A stretch of 64,000 bases of DNA, from assembly GCA_013398175.1 (NCBI GenBank), contig VZRZ01002224.1:186001-250000 (forward strand). Direction: 5' to 3'. The position numbers and the translations under genes are program-made. The notes beneath the pieces were generated by a model, which saw only the letters and a list, made by a program, of their open reading frames with translations, searched no databases and was not told the origin of the DNA. This document shows positions 46,925-59,519 of the stretch, one piece after another. Numbering within the stretch: the stretch's first letter is position 1; each line of letters opens with the position of its first letter. This DNA is from Climacteris rufus. Its lineage: Eukaryota; Chordata; Aves; Passeriformes; Climacteridae.

Positions 46925-47463
46925 CAGGACCAGGGAAAGGATCCTGTGCTCGGTGCTGCTGCGACTGTACCTCAAATCCTGGGGCCAGTTGGGGGCCCTT
47001 CATGCCACGAAAGACATTGAGGAGCTGGAGCTTGTCCAGGGAAGGGAGCTGAGCTGGGGAAGGGGCTGGAGCCCCAGGAGGGGCTGAGGGAGCTGGGGGG
47101 GCTCAGCCTGGAGCAAAGGAGGCTCAGGGGGCCCTGCTGGCTCTGCACAGCTCCTGCCAGGAGGGGCAGCCAGGGGGGTCGGGCTCTGCTCCCAGGGAAC
47201 AGGGACAGGAGGAGAGGGAATGGTCTCAGGCTGTGCCAGGGGAGATTTACATTGAATATTAGGGAAAATTTCTTCACCAGAAGGGTTCTCCAGCCCTGAC
47301 ACAGCTGCCCAGGGCAGTGGTAAAGTCACCATCCCTGGAAGGATTTCAAAGATGTGCAGATGTGATACTTGGGGCATGGATTAGTGGTGGCCTTGGGAAA
47401 CAGTTGGGCTTGATGATCATGGAGACCTTTTTCAACCTAACGGAGTCTGTGGTTCCATGGCTG
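46925..47463 (+). mobile_element. CR1 LINE copy, about 0.54 kb, second subfamily
   Basis: CR1 text in the plus direction: cctgtgctcggtgctgctgc, aaagacattgaggagctgga, gctgagggagctggggg, aatattagggaaaatttctt, gtcaccatccctggaagg. It ends in cttgatgatcatggagacct and tttttcaacctaac plus decayed tails. The ending is the gatgatc/caacctaa type also seen at 14105, unlike 38985, so at least two CR1 subfamilies are present. The coding frame is broken. It is very G-rich at 47020-47110. Confidence 0.95.
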
Positions 47464-49970
47464 AATCTCACATGGAGATTACTCTTTCCTCTGCCTATGT
47501 GCAAAACATCTTCCCTTTTTTCCCCCCTGAACTCCGCTGCATTGACTCAGCTGAGTTCGGTGTGGGGAGGGTGATGCTGGCACTGTTCTGAGCCTGGGAA
47601 CAACCTCCTGCTGCAGTCCTGGAGCTTCAGCTCTGGTGGGGCCTCACTTTTCCTTTTGCTCTTGGCTGTGACAGCAGAGCAGCTGTTTGGGTGGGAAAGC
47701 ACTTGTGTGTGAGCAGTGGTGTGGCTCAGTTGGTGCCCAAGCTGTATTTATGGTTTCCAAGGCTCGAAGCTGGCACTGTCTGTCTGAACAGGCCGGTTTA
47801 GAAAGCTGTGTCTGCTTCCAGAACCACACTCAGTTTGCAGTGGTGGAACAGGATATTTCAAAACAAGCCAGGCACTGGCTCCCTTCTTGGTTAATCCATG
47901 CAGCTCCTGCCTCGTGTGTTTTGGAATATTCAGTCCCCACAGCTGCAATGCAGTGCAGCAGCTGCGGATCTTTCCTGCTCACCGCTCTTGTACAAGAAAG
48001 AAACTAATCAGACCCTTTTGCATTTTGATAACCCCTGGCTACACCAGCCCCAAACCTTGCTCAAGTTAGAAGGGGGAAAAAAATGCACTGAGGTCCAACA
48101 CATGCAGCAGATGACCCAGTGGGCTGTTTCCTTTCTCTGCAAGTTGCCACCATTTCCTCTGACCAAATCTTCCAAGTCAATGGGTTTTAAGAGCACTTGG
48201 AAAAACATTACTTAAAGATAAATAGTTTTTTTAAAGGGCAGCTGGTGAAACCTACAACCCCAGTTGCTAAAATCAGCATCATCTGTTATTTCCCATACTG
48301 TTGCAAAATGTTCCATTTTATCTGAGCTAAAAACAGCTTTTCTCTGCTGGAAACATGCAAATATCATTCCTTCATAAAGAAGCCACCAGATGGGAACTTA
48401 ATAACTGTAGACTCTAATTCGCATTGCCTGGAGTTGCAAAAACCACCAAACTTTGAAAATTCTTGTTTATACCCTGCTTATTCAATGGTTTAAATATGTT
48501 TCCATGCACAGGCAGCTGGCCCACAGCCAAGCTCTGTTAACATCAGGTCTATTTCTCCATGCAGGACACAAGTTGAAGTGACTGGTGCTGGTTTGGGCTC
48601 TCCTTGGCTCTTTCTGCAAAAAGGGAGATTTACATGGGGTAATTGCTCTGAAGGTGAGCTGGTGGGAGTACATCAGCTCTGCCAAAGCTGCCCTTTTTCT
48701 CTGTGCTTGTTATTTTACTCACTGTTCATTTTCTTAACATAAAGTCTGTTCCCCCCACATCAAAATGTCTGTGAAGTGAAGCAGACATTTTTCTGCTCTT
48801 GCAAAAGTTGTGGGAGAGAAAATTTTATGGGAGTTTTATGGATGCCTAAATGGCTCTGCTGTAGGAGAGAAAGAAAAAGTGCACAGGAAGGAGATGGACA
48901 GCAAAGCACAAAGCAAGAATGATATCCCTCTGTGCTCTAAAACATAAGCAGAGAAATACAGAACCCAGAAACAGTAAAAGAAATAAATTCTTCATGGATC
49001 CATTTATAACCAGAACAAGTGTTTGCAGTGCAGGGAATAAAAGCAGGCCCTGACAGAGCAGCTTTCACATTAACTCTAACCATCCTCCAGCACTCTTGCA
49101 GAGCCTTTCAGTGCAGGCTGGGCCCGGCTATGTGTGCCAGCAGCTTTCAACAGCTCCCTGCAAGGCCTGATTTACCTTCCTCCCTGGTGCTTGGCCATTG
49201 AAACCTCATCTTTGCCCCACGGCATCCTTGGGGCAGAGACAAGCACCTGCATGCACAGTCACAGTTCAGCATAGACCCCTACAGGGGGCTGCGATTGATT
49301 TTGGCTTCCAGGAACACGGCTCAGCATGCCCAGCCAGCATTTCACTGGCCCAGCCAGTGACTTCCTCTCCCAGCAGGACTCACCTGCCTGCACAGCTGAT
49401 ACCCAAACCCACGTTGGTTTAACAGCTGGCACCTGCACCACACTGGCATGTTGGAATCTCAGCCTGCCACTGCTGTCTCCTGATAAGGGATCTGATATCT
49501 CCTAGCTCTCAGGAGTCCCAAGCTGAATCTCCAGGTGCAGATTTAATCATTTCATACTCATTACATAATTTGTAACATTAACTTTTGCTGGCTGAAAGTG
49601 AGCAACGCTATGGGATGTTTGAGATTCACCTTGCAGGAACAATATCTACGTTTAGCTGAAACTCTCATTTCTCCTCCTCGGTGCCTTTGCAGGGTTCCAT
49701 TGTGGCCAGAAGGGTTAAACACCTCCTTGTTCACACATTCACCTCTGCTCAGCACATTGTGTACACTGACAACTAGAACAATCCCCAGCTGTCACCTACT
49801 CAGCATCAGTGACCCCAGTACACACTCTAACAGCATCAAGCCCACTCTGTTTGCATTTTGCATTATGTGTCTGAAATCAAGTTCCTGTAAAGGACAGGAT
49901 CAGTTTAATAAGTGCAGGAACCTCTTGGGTTCAGTTAATGCCCAGGTTACAGCCTCTGATGTAAGCAGCA
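47464..49970. other. No gene recognised
   Basis: Frames up to 106 codons without domains. Several AT-rich patches (48180-48480, 48700-49020) hold no recognised element. Confidence 0.6.
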
Positions 49971-50080
49971 CAGAGTATTCTGAGTTGGAAGGGACTCACA
50001 AGAATCATCAAGTCCAACTCTTAAGCAAATAGCCCACACTGGGATTGAACCTGGACATTATTAGCAGCACCAGCTGAGCC
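49971..50080 (-). mobile_element. tRNA-derived SINE of TguSINE1 type
   Basis: On the minus strand the element starts with ggctcagctggtgctgctaa, a tRNA-like A-box region, and continues to a perfect RNA polymerase III B box, ggttcaatccc (50051-50041). It then passes into ttaagagttggacttgatga and gagtcccttccaactcagaa, a CR1-like tail. This tRNA head plus CR1 tail is the structure of TguSINE1, which is mobilised by CR1. Compared with the remembered consensus, about 9 bases (the ttagagc region) are missing after the A box. That would shift the A-B spacing and probably impair transcription. Not a functional tRNA gene. Confidence 0.85.
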
Positions 50081-50573
50081 TGTCTTAGGGTCTAAGTATG
50101 AATTTTAGTCCTCTGAAAGATCTGTATTTAGACTGTCTAAAGGGCTTTGTCGTACGGTCGCATCTGCTCCTGAGCACATTAACGTGAAAGGCTGTTGCTG
50201 AAGACAACCCACCAGAGAGAGCTGCTGAGGTATGGAAGAGTCTTCTTCCAGTTCAGGTCCAGCCCAGGCTGGGAAGAACTAAAAGGTAAAGCAAGACTGT
50301 GAGCTCATCCCATTTCCCAAGGGGAAGCTGGCCACAAGCAGAGCTGCCACCGCTGCCTCTTGCTGCCTGTTCAGAAAGCCCAGCTGGGCAGGGCTCCCCT
50401 CCTGCCCTGGGGGAACAAACCTGCCAGCACTGGCACTGAATGGCTCCTGCTGTGCCCTAAAGCAGCGCTGCTCGGGGCTGCAATGGGACCTTTGCCAGAT
50501 CTGGCAGAGTTTCTGCCATTGCCAGCCCTGGGCTGAACGCAGAGAGCTCCAAGCACGAGGCTCTGCTTCCCTC

Positions 50574-50590
50574 GCAGCAGCAGCAGCAGC
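50574..50590. repeat. GCA trinucleotide repeat
   Basis: Five and a half GCA units. Confidence 0.9.
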
Positions 50591-53374
50591 ATCCCACAGC
50601 CACCGTGTTCTGCTCTTGCATTCCTACGTGGGAATCTTCCAGTCTCTCTGGATAGTTCACTCTCTTGAAAGATAAGCACAGGGGAAGGAACACATAAACT
50701 GAGGTTCTCAATCCATAACCAAAGACAACGGCAGCTATTAAAAGGAGGCTCATCAACCCTCCAACGCTGAAGTGCAAGCTCAGGAGGAATGAGAGAAACT
50801 CACAAGTTCTGTTGGAAAATATGTGCCTTGATCACCCACTCACCTCAAGCAGGTAATGAGAAGTTAAGACCCGTTCTTTAGAGATGAACCCAGGAAGGGA
50901 GACTTGAGATTTTACCCAGGCAGTAAATGATAATTAAAACATGCTAAATCTACCATAATTTTTTTTCTGGGTGTACAAAGAGGAAAGAAGATGGAAGCAG
51001 GGAGGGTGAGAGGCATTTTATTCCTGCATCTAACCTGTTTTCCAGATGAGTTTTTCAATGATCAGATTCAATCTACTGTAAAAACTATCCAGGGAGAGAA
51101 ACCCTCAGCACATGAACCAAAAATGTAATGATCTGGGAAATGTATTCCTCTTCAGGGGGAAGAAAACTGGTTTCACCTTTGTGGTCCCACTTTTATTGTT
51201 CACAAACTATGAAGATTTTCTTGCCGTGGTGTGGAGAGGCAGTGATAGAGCCGTGACACTGAGCCAGCCCCAGGCACGAGGAGATCAGGTCTGTGTCAAA
51301 CACACTCCCCTTGGAGGGGCTGCCAAACTGCATCAGATCCAATGTCTGCTCATTCTCCTCCTCACAGTAAGTACCATCCTGGGTTCTACCACGAAGAGAC
51401 TAGACTAAATGGGAGATTTAATAAACCAGCAGCAAAATTTATCATCATAAGTTTTACATATTTTTGCCATTTTGTAGCAGTGCCCATGCCTTTGGTGACT
51501 CTTGTTAAGTGCCTGCCCTCAGTGGCTTCCTGTGGCAATGAGTTTCACAGTAATTATGTTGTATGTTAAAGAGCACTTTTTAAATCAGTTAATGCAGTTC
51601 TGGCTACATCTGTGCTTCCAACTTCTGCTAAAAGGCCTGATCCCTCATGGATGCTGCTGTGCCACCAAGAATCCCCTCGTGCCCATGAGCAGAGCACTTC
51701 CCCGGGGTCAGCAGGGCTCAGCACACAGGGAACTGGTGCCACTGCAGGTCCAGGCTGTGCAGAGCCCCAGGGAATGAGATGTTTCCACTCACAAGTCAGA
51801 GCTCCCCATTTCACAGGAGCTCTTGGAGCAGTGGCTGCTCATCCCTATGCCCTGGAGCTCAGGCCTCTGCTGTGCCAAAGCCAACAGAGTGGGACTTGCT
51901 CCCAGCTCTGGGCAGGAGGTTTCACACGCATGTGAGCAGCCTGCAAGGTGATGGGTGACAGAGCAGGAGGGGCCACAGCCCAGCCGCTCCCTGGGGTCAC
52001 TGCTGTTGCTCCAAAGGGCACCAGGTGATCGTCAGCTCTGAACACTGCCCAAAAACTGAGGCCTTCAGAACTTTACAGCTTGGTAGGAGCATGAACCTTT
52101 ATAATCCTGGGTGCAACATGATTTAACATGTGAGCAAAATTTACCAGACCAACTGTGGTCAGCAGAGCCAGGCAGAACAGGCAGCTATGGAGAACTGTCA
52201 CACTCATTGCATTCAATGTTCTCTGCAGGACAGTGTAAGGCAGCAGGGAGGAACCCTCAGCTGCCAACCTGAACATTTGAAAATGCCCAGGGCACAGGCA
52301 GGTAGGGAGGTGAGGAGTTTTTACATTATTCCCAGTAAGACTTTGTCTGATTCTGGGATTACCCGGCCCCAAAGGATGTGTTCATGTTCATCACTTGACA
52401 TCAGAGGGTACTGCAGGCTGCAGCCCAGCCCAGGCCCACCTAAACACAGCCAGGCCTTAAGGAGAACCTCTGCCATTCCAGGAGGATATGCCTGGAACTG
52501 GGGTTCCAGGGCTGAATCCCACTCTGCCTCAGTGCTCTCTCCAGGTCAGAACTGACCCATTTCATAAACAACACTCTCTTCCTTCAGCATCCAAATGCTG
52601 CTGTATCATTTAGCACTAGCCATGGACTAATTTTCTCCCTCAGGGACAGTAGATTAGATCCCACAATGTCTCTCTCCCCCTGAGTTTTCAAAAGGTCTTT
52701 CAAGCGTAATAAACTCAGGTATTTATATATCAATCTGCGTTACCTGAGGCACATATTACTGAGGCCTGGGTCACAAGAACATCATTCCAGTGAGTTTTAA
52801 AGAGAGCAATGGGAATAAGAGAGATAAATAGCTCTTTCTGTGGTGGCCTTTCTATTTGTATGCTGAAGCTTAGAGCAGTTCCCTGCCTTGGACACACCTT
52901 CTGAAACACAGTATTTCACACCAGAGCTAAAAAAAAAATCAAGGTAAGCAGCAACCGGTCCTCCAGAGCTCAGAAAACAGCCTTTCCCCCTTTAAATTAC
53001 AGGCACTTACACATCACCTTGGCTCCTGTCTTCTGCTGCTTCCTCCCACTTCTTAATCCCTTGAAGCTGTTGCACACCTGCAGTCACTGCTGTTCAGAGC
53101 ATTTATGCTGCATTTTTACACTGCCAGGGACATTACAATGTGAGAAAAAGAGGTCATGGCTTGGCTGCCTGGGGGAGCAGCATCAGCCCCTCTCCATGGC
53201 ATTGGGGCAGCTCAGCTTCAAACTATCTATTCAGTCACAGACACTAAGGCAGAGTCTTCTGTTTAAGCATTTGCTTAATATTTTGTTGGACTGGAGGCTG
53301 AAACTGGGCCAAAAAAGGCCTCTGAACACCTGCAGAACTCCTCAGTACAACATTTCTCTGATACCACTTCACCC

Positions 53375-53406
53375 AGTTCCTAAAGAACATAGTTCCTAAA
53401 GAACAT
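53375..53406. repeat. Perfect 16-base tandem duplication
   Basis: agttcctaaagaacat is repeated twice head to tail without mismatch. The unit contains the partial palindrome gttcctaaagaac, so the pair could also fold. Confidence 0.95.
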
Positions 53407-53439
53407 TTCTGACTGAAGAAAAAAGCAAATCACATAAAA

Positions 53440-53600
53440 GGGCTGCAGAAGGGTTGTAAGCTCTCTTGCTTACTCACCAGCTGACACAAGCAGGTCAGAT
53501 CGCTCCAATAACAGCAGTTTATTGTTGTATTCAAAGGCCAAACGAAAATCAGGTTCCTCTGGCACTACGTGAGGTACAAAACCACTGCAAAAGCTTTATG
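53440..53600 (-). mobile_element. Possible LTR fragment or transcript end
   Basis: On the minus strand ttggcctttgaatacaacaa runs into AATAAA (53523-53518) and then actgctgttattgg, which resembles the R/U5 part of avian retroviral-type LTRs. No second LTR, primer binding site or polyprotein sequence is seen nearby. A plain poly(A) signal in single-copy DNA is an equally good reading. Confidence 0.15.
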
Positions 53601-55007
53601 GCAGCTCGAGGCTGCAAAGAGGAGGACAAACATCTGGAGTGACCCAGCAAACACCACGGATTTAGAGGACCTGACCCCTAGTCCGGAGCTCTGGCCACGC
53701 TTTCATGTGGGGACTGACCAGCCCTCACCCCTAAATTCCTGCTCACCACTCTGCTTTAAAAGGCTTTTTAATGCATTGGCTCGCCTCTGAGCAAGGAAGT
53801 GCCTGGCGCTTGTTTAAGTGTCTTTATTAGCCCTGAAACAAACACCACCTCATTTAACTTGGAGGTTTTGTTGCTGGTATCAGTGGCGTTCTGCAAATCA
53901 CAGACTCAAGGCTGCATCTAACCCCTAATAAGCAGGCAAACTGCTACTCGTCCACCTCCCCGCTTTCCCCCAGCTGCTGTTATCTCTGTGTGAGACTGGG
54001 AATTGGAGGAAAGAATGACCCAGTGATTGTCTAAATCAGCCCAGCTCTAATTTACTGGAATATGGTTTGAGCAGCTAATGTAACACCTACTGTGAGCAAG
54101 ATGGAGCTATCTCCAGGACTTCTGTAGGCTAGGAATATTCACTTAAATGGCATTGTCTGGCTGCACTCACTGGAGGGCCGCTGTACCACAGAGAGCAGTT
54201 AACCCTTGGAGTGTGAAATTAGGTCAAAAGAACCAAGCTTTCAACTGCAATCAGAAAAGTTAACTTTCCACAGAAAATTGGGTGTCCTGTTTGCCTCCGA
54301 CACTTTCTCAACTCCTCGAGGAGCAAACAGCTTGAGCAATTATGGTGCTCAGGTAAACAGACACTGGCCAGGCGTCCTCAGGATGCCCTCAGTCTGGCAG
54401 GAGCTTTTCCCAGCCCTCACTGAAACAGTTACATGCCATGTTTCCCACAGCTGGATTAAGCAGCTGGTCTCTCCTTAGATAGAAAGGATGGAATTCTTGT
54501 CTTCTTTAAAGCACTGCCTGAGTCACACAGAAGTCAGCACCTTCCCTGGCCCTGATGCAGAAGCTGAGCTCCCCAGAAAATTACCTTTGCCTCTGTCCTT
54601 CAGTTCCTCACAATGAGGTGAAAGAAATAATTCCTCCTTGCTTGTTGTCTGCGAGCATTTCCAGGCAGACACTGAACGTTGGCCTGAGCGCATAAAGCAC
54701 CCAGGAGCCCACAGCAGCAGTCCCTGAGGGGGCAGAAGATGCCCAGCATACAAACAGCCTCAGTTTCAACAGCAAGGTCATTTCCAGCTGTTATAAAGTT
54801 GGAAACAATTCTGCGAGTATAAGGCAGAAATCCTGTTTTAACTGGGTTCGGTAGAAAATATATTTAATTTAAGCCTCTTTTTAAGTGGCAGGGTAGGTTT
54901 CCAAGGAGCAGTGCTTTTCAATCAGATGCTATGGCACTTCACAAAAGAAGTGTATCAAACTACTGTTTGATAGTGAAGGCACGGCCAGAGGCACCTGTAT
55001 CAAACTG

Positions 55008-55050
55008 CTTATCTCCATTTTACAGAGGGGGAAGCTGAGGCACAGGACAG
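55008..55050 (+). mobile_element. MIR-like ancient SINE core
   Basis: cttatctccattttacagag followed by ggaagctgaggcacagga is very close to the MIR core motif (ccattttacagatgaggaaactgaggcacag in consensus order). The flanks are too diverged to extend. Confidence 0.5.
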
Positions 55051-56624
55051 TGCAGTGGTGGATCAGATGGAACCAGCCGTGCATCCATTTGGTTGCTGAG
55101 CACCCAAATCACAAATCAACGGAGCCACTCCCCAAGACCCCAGCCCAGCAGTTCAGCTGTGAGCAAGGGGGGTTATCCCAGCACACCAGAACAGCCCTTC
55201 TTCCAAGGACCCCCAGGTGTGTCTCTACAGCAGCAGTTTTGTCAAAAGATGACTTTGTCATCTTCCCTTGCAACAAATTTCCACTGCAGGTAACAGCAAT
55301 TTCAGGTGACGAACTCCAGCCCCGGTAACGTCCGTGTTCCTGTTCCCTACAAACAGCACAACTCAGGGAAAGCAACATCTCCAGCCTGAACTTCATGGTT
55401 GTGGGAGCACTGGAGTTTAATTGCTCAAGAGCCAGAGCTCCAGGTTCAGCTGGACCTTGTGATTCCCTGCGTTGTGTGCAGGTAGCACGGAACCTGCTGG
55501 TTCCAACCTGCCTGGCAGGAGGCGCGGTTCCTGTGTCCCTCGGCAGCCAAGAGTGGATGGGCTCCCCCAGCCTGACAAGCTGGATCAGCAGAGAGCACCC
55601 TTGTGCTGCTGCACCTTCTGTGCTGGGAGATGCTCCCCTCCCTTTCCAGCTCAGCCTCTGCGGAGAGCGGCCACTGGCAGGAGCTGACTCACTCGCCTCC
55701 CACGAGCACCCGAGGACAGCTACAGCTGCAAGAGACACATCCCTGTGTTATCCACAGCCCCACCCCGGGCACAGGCTGAGGAAAACAGCCTGGATGCAGC
55801 AAATATCCTGCTTGTGGCTCCTTCATCCTATCCCAAATCTACATTCCCAGGAAAATGCCATTGGCTTGCTCTGGGCCGCTGAAATTAGCAGAGGACGCCC
55901 CGGCCAGCCTCAGCTGGAGGTTGCTGTGCTGCTTTTGGGTGCAGCTGAGAACTGTCCACCTGCTCAGGGCCACGGCATCTCGCTTCATTCTAGGGATGCC
56001 TTTCCCAAAAAAAGCCAGTCCTTTCCTAACACTGGCCTGAAGGCAGACAGCAACAGATTTAAAAGCCACTTCTGAAGGAACAATATTAACGAGCGTAGCA
56101 CCATCTCTGGAAACAAGAAGAGAGAGAGCAAGATTAAAGTCTGGGAGGCAGATGCAAGGTCAGCTCAAAAAGAGACTGAGAGGCTTCAGAGGGGAAGCCA
56201 GAGGTGTCTGATGACGGGCCAGCCCCATCCCCCCTGCCCCACATGTCCTGCACGGAGCATCTGCCAAATCTCACAGCTCAGGCACCGGCAGCTGAACCCC
56301 CCCTGCCCCTGCTAAGCCAACCCCCCCAAGGCACGGCCAGAGGGGCTGAGCTGTGGGGAGACCTGCCCGGGGAGGGCTTTGGGATGCTTTCCCAGTGCCC
56401 TGGGTGCCACCTCTCCCTTTGCTTGGATCACCTCCCAGCCCATCACTGCAGCACAATCAGCTCAGGAAGGGTAATAGCTGTGGGGGTTAAAACATCCCTC
56501 CCCCCCCCGCCTTGTCTTGCTCTAACTACACCTAAAGACCAATTTTTAGTTATCATAAAAAAAACGCAAAACCACACAAAACCCACCGCCCCCCCCCAAC
56601 AATCTTTATCCTAACTCTCCCAGG
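55051..56624. other. No gene recognised; GC-rich, long antiparallel frames
   Basis: A 226-codon plus frame (55395-56075) and a 209-codon minus frame (55738-55109) overlap. CpG is somewhat raised (about 16 in 55470-56000) but below island level. The long frames follow from high GC with few stops, and neither peptide shows a domain. C-runs of nine lie at 56500-56508 and 56589-56597. Confidence 0.5.
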
Positions 56625-56900
56625 AAATAATGACTTTCTGTTATTAAATAATGTAAAATGATTGAGGTGAGTCATAAAGCATTTGTATTAACACTAATGG
56701 ATCCGTGATTAATTTTTTTCTTTCTTTTATTATTATAAAACTTGTCTGTGTCCTCCCCTCCCCCTTTCTCTGTCCTCCCCATCACATTTTGTTCTCAAGG
56801 GAGGTAATCAAGACTTCACTTGAATTTCTCATTACTTGAAAGGCTCCAAATCACAATATGATAATGGGACAGTTTCATAATTACAATTAAAAAAAATATC
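56625..56900. promoter_or_regulatory. Putative conserved non-coding (enhancer-like) block
   Basis: AT-rich block with an exact AP-1/MAF site TGAGTCA (56668-56674), homeodomain cores (ttattaaataatg, gtgattaattt, taattacaattaa at 56878-56890) and a pyrimidine tract between. No frame of note. Role inferred from motifs only. Confidence 0.28.
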
Positions 56901-57164
56901 AGAGCCAGAGAAAACTGGAGAGGTTCTCAGATGCTTTTGTCTTTGTCACCCAGAAATTTAAGGATTGCTTTAAAACATATCTAAAAAACAAGAGGAGAGG
57001 GTAGTTGCAAGTTACTGTTATGCAAAATCCACCGTGCCCCAGCTTCACTTTGTGAAGTCCATCCTCCCTTTTTATTTCCTGGGACCATCTCCTCCCTCCT
57101 AATTTTTTCCCCCTTTTGATAAAGTACCAGGCAACATTAACTCCAGCATGATGCAAAACTAGAC

Positions 57165-57240
57165 TGGGAACTCAGTTCTACCACTATTTTCCCTAGAGGC
57201 ATTATTGTGCCTCAGTTTCCCATTTGCAATGGAAGACACT
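57165..57240 (-). mobile_element. MIR-like ancient SINE relic
   Basis: The plus strand has ctcagttctaccactatttt followed by attgtgcctcagtttcccat, the usual reverse-strand MIR signature (tctgccacttac ... gcctcagtttcc). A second gcctcagttt at 57682 is too short to call. Confidence 0.45.
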
Positions 57241-59519
57241 GCAGGAGCTAAGGCTGGTTTTGCATTATTATCCAGAGTTCTCCAGGCTTATACCAAGTAT
57301 TGTAAACCCTGCCTTTAGGAGCAGGACGCAGGTGGCAGAGATGAGCAGAATTAGCCCTGTGCTCTGCTAACAAGCTTTGAGATCCCACAGGATATAAGGT
57401 TGGATTAGATGTGACAAATAATAATGATTACTCTTATTATTCCTCCTAGAACTGGTCTGACATCATCAGGTAGAGATGTGTCAAAGTGGCAAGACATTAT
57501 GGCTTATGTGGGACTCTGAAAAAGCTGGAATTTCTGTCTAAAAATTAGAGTCCTTTGCTGGATAGGAAACCACACATTTTCTGCTGGGAGTGTTGCTCCC
57601 TCCAGCCCCGTTCCCTGAGCAGCATGAGCAGTGATCCCAGTTCCCTTGTGTGAGCAGAGGCACCTTGCAGTGACCACACCATGCCTCAGTTTACTGCTTC
57701 CTCCCTGTGCTGAGGGTGAAGGTGCACCCTCAGAAGTGTCTCTAGGACTTGGAAAGGCTGGAGCAGGTGACCATCCCCAAGAGCTGCTCCATCCCAGCAC
57801 AGCAGGGACAGGGGCCACCGAGGTTCCCCCTCCTCGCCTCCCACGCCTGAAGTCAGATGGGTGCCCGGGCAGCTCTTTCCTTGCCCTGTTCCAGCAGTGA
57901 GAGGCCCCCAGCTCGGGGGCACAGCTCATGGGGGCAGGAGCAGCTCCCTGAGCATGGGCACAGCTCCAGGGCCTGGCCCCTGGCAGAGATTAGATCCTCC
58001 TCTAAAGCGAACAATGCCAAAATGCAAATAGTAGCAGCAGCAAATTTTTGATTAAATACGAACAAGCGCAGAGAATTGCTTATGTCACTCACCCCACTCC
58101 TCTCTGTCCTCCATCTGTTTGCTTCCCTCCTCTTCCACCATCTCTCCCCCAGCCATCTGTTCAGTGATCTCCCTCCTTCTCTCCGCTCCCTGTCCCCACT
58201 CCCCTTCCCTTCGCTCCAAGGGGTTCCCACTTTGCTGCTCCTCTCCTGCTTCCAGGTGGGCCCACATTGCTGGTTCAGCCTCTGTGGCACGAGTTTGGGG
58301 GTCAGTGGGGATGCTGTGTCAGTGCTGGAAAGCTGAAGACAGATGGGTCCTGCTCCTCTGCGTCCCCTGGGAATGTCTCCCTGGCATGCTGCTCAAAGGA
58401 GCTGCGGCTGGGGAGGGAAGTGGAAGGTGGCTTTTAAACCAGGGTAGCAACACCAGCTGCTCTGCTTGTGCAAGGAGACATTTCATCCTTCTGAAGAGCA
58501 GTCACGTCAGAGTGGGCCCTGGGGCAAGAGGGTTTGATATCACTTCCCTGTTAACCGTGGGATGCCTGGTCTCAGAATTCCGTTTGGGCCAAAGGCAAAG
58601 TAAAACTAACCAATTAATGTTTGGCCCTACTTATAGGTAGTTAAAATATTCAGTGGTCATGATGGGAAAGATCAAACCATCCCACGAGCCTGTTGCCCAT
58701 CTTGCAACACCATTCATGCCAGAGCAGTGTTTGCACAAACTGCTTTGGAATCACAATAATGGCCTTTTAGCCACCTTGAGGGGATTTATTTGCTTTCCTC
58801 TGGAGTAAACAGTAGCACAAGGCAAAGGCACTGGATCAATGGGCATTAAAATCTACACAAAGTACATAAACCTCATTGCTCCAGTGCATCACCTACACCT
58901 TCCCAAGGTGGGAAGGATTCCTGCTGCCTGGCTGGGATGCCACCAGCACTTCAGCTCCAGGGGATTTGTGTGCTACCATGGAAGCCAACAAAACTGGCGG
59001 CTGTCGGAGACAGATACTGGGTTTGATCCAGACTGGCAAATCCACTGTTCCCATAAAAGAGCTGAATAAGGGCCCTGTGTCTGACAAGAAGGAAATAAAA
59101 CTATTGCACTGTTGCCTTTGATAAATCCTTTCCCTGACACATTCCTCAGACTTTGTTTCAGCAAGGGATAATGGTAGAGCGAGAGAGACACGGTGTCCCT
59201 TTTTTCTGATAATTTAAATACAGTGAAACAACGACCTGATATCAACATAAAGCTGTTAGAGGAATAACCTGACTGTGCACCTTTTTTAGAGTCTCCAGGG
59301 TGGAATCAGTTTAGATTGATGCACGATAAAGGAAGGAACCTGTTGCCTGAATGGGGCAGCTCTCGGTGCAATAGGCAGAGCTGTTATCAGACCTGTTAAA
59401 CAAATAAAGCTGTGAAGTGCAGACATATTGTCTGAAGCACACGCTCGGCTTCCCAGGCAGCCGAGATCTTCTTAAGGAATCCTTGATAAAGGAACAAGCC
59501 TGTTGAAGTTAATGGATAT
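57241..59519. other. No gene recognised
   Basis: Frames of 141, 145 and 173 codons occur on both strands at 57504-58640 in a GC-rich, TCC/GGA-repetitive stretch (58085-58260) and lack domains. The purine/pyrimidine asymmetry there explains the frames. 58600-59500 is AT-richer and empty. Confidence 0.55.

Larger units (their letters stand above)
50081..55007. other. No gene recognised
   Basis: Nearly 5 kb with frames up to 144 codons and no domains. Minor repeats are at 50574 and 53375. A possible LTR or transcript end lies at 53440-53600. A short CpG knot (cgtacggtcgc) sits at 50150-50161. Confidence 0.55.

Noticed and set aside
46543..47052. 169-codon plus-strand open frame
   Set aside because: Its last third lies inside a CR1 copy, so it is repeat-derived read-through.
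49971..50080. Functional tRNA gene
   Set aside because: The B box is intact, but the segment after the A box is shortened and the 3' half is a CR1-like tail; it is a SINE, not a tRNA.
55395..56075. 226-codon plus-strand open frame
   Set aside because: GC-rich stretch with few stops; overlapped by a 209-codon antisense frame, no domain and no clear codon bias. Treated as chance.
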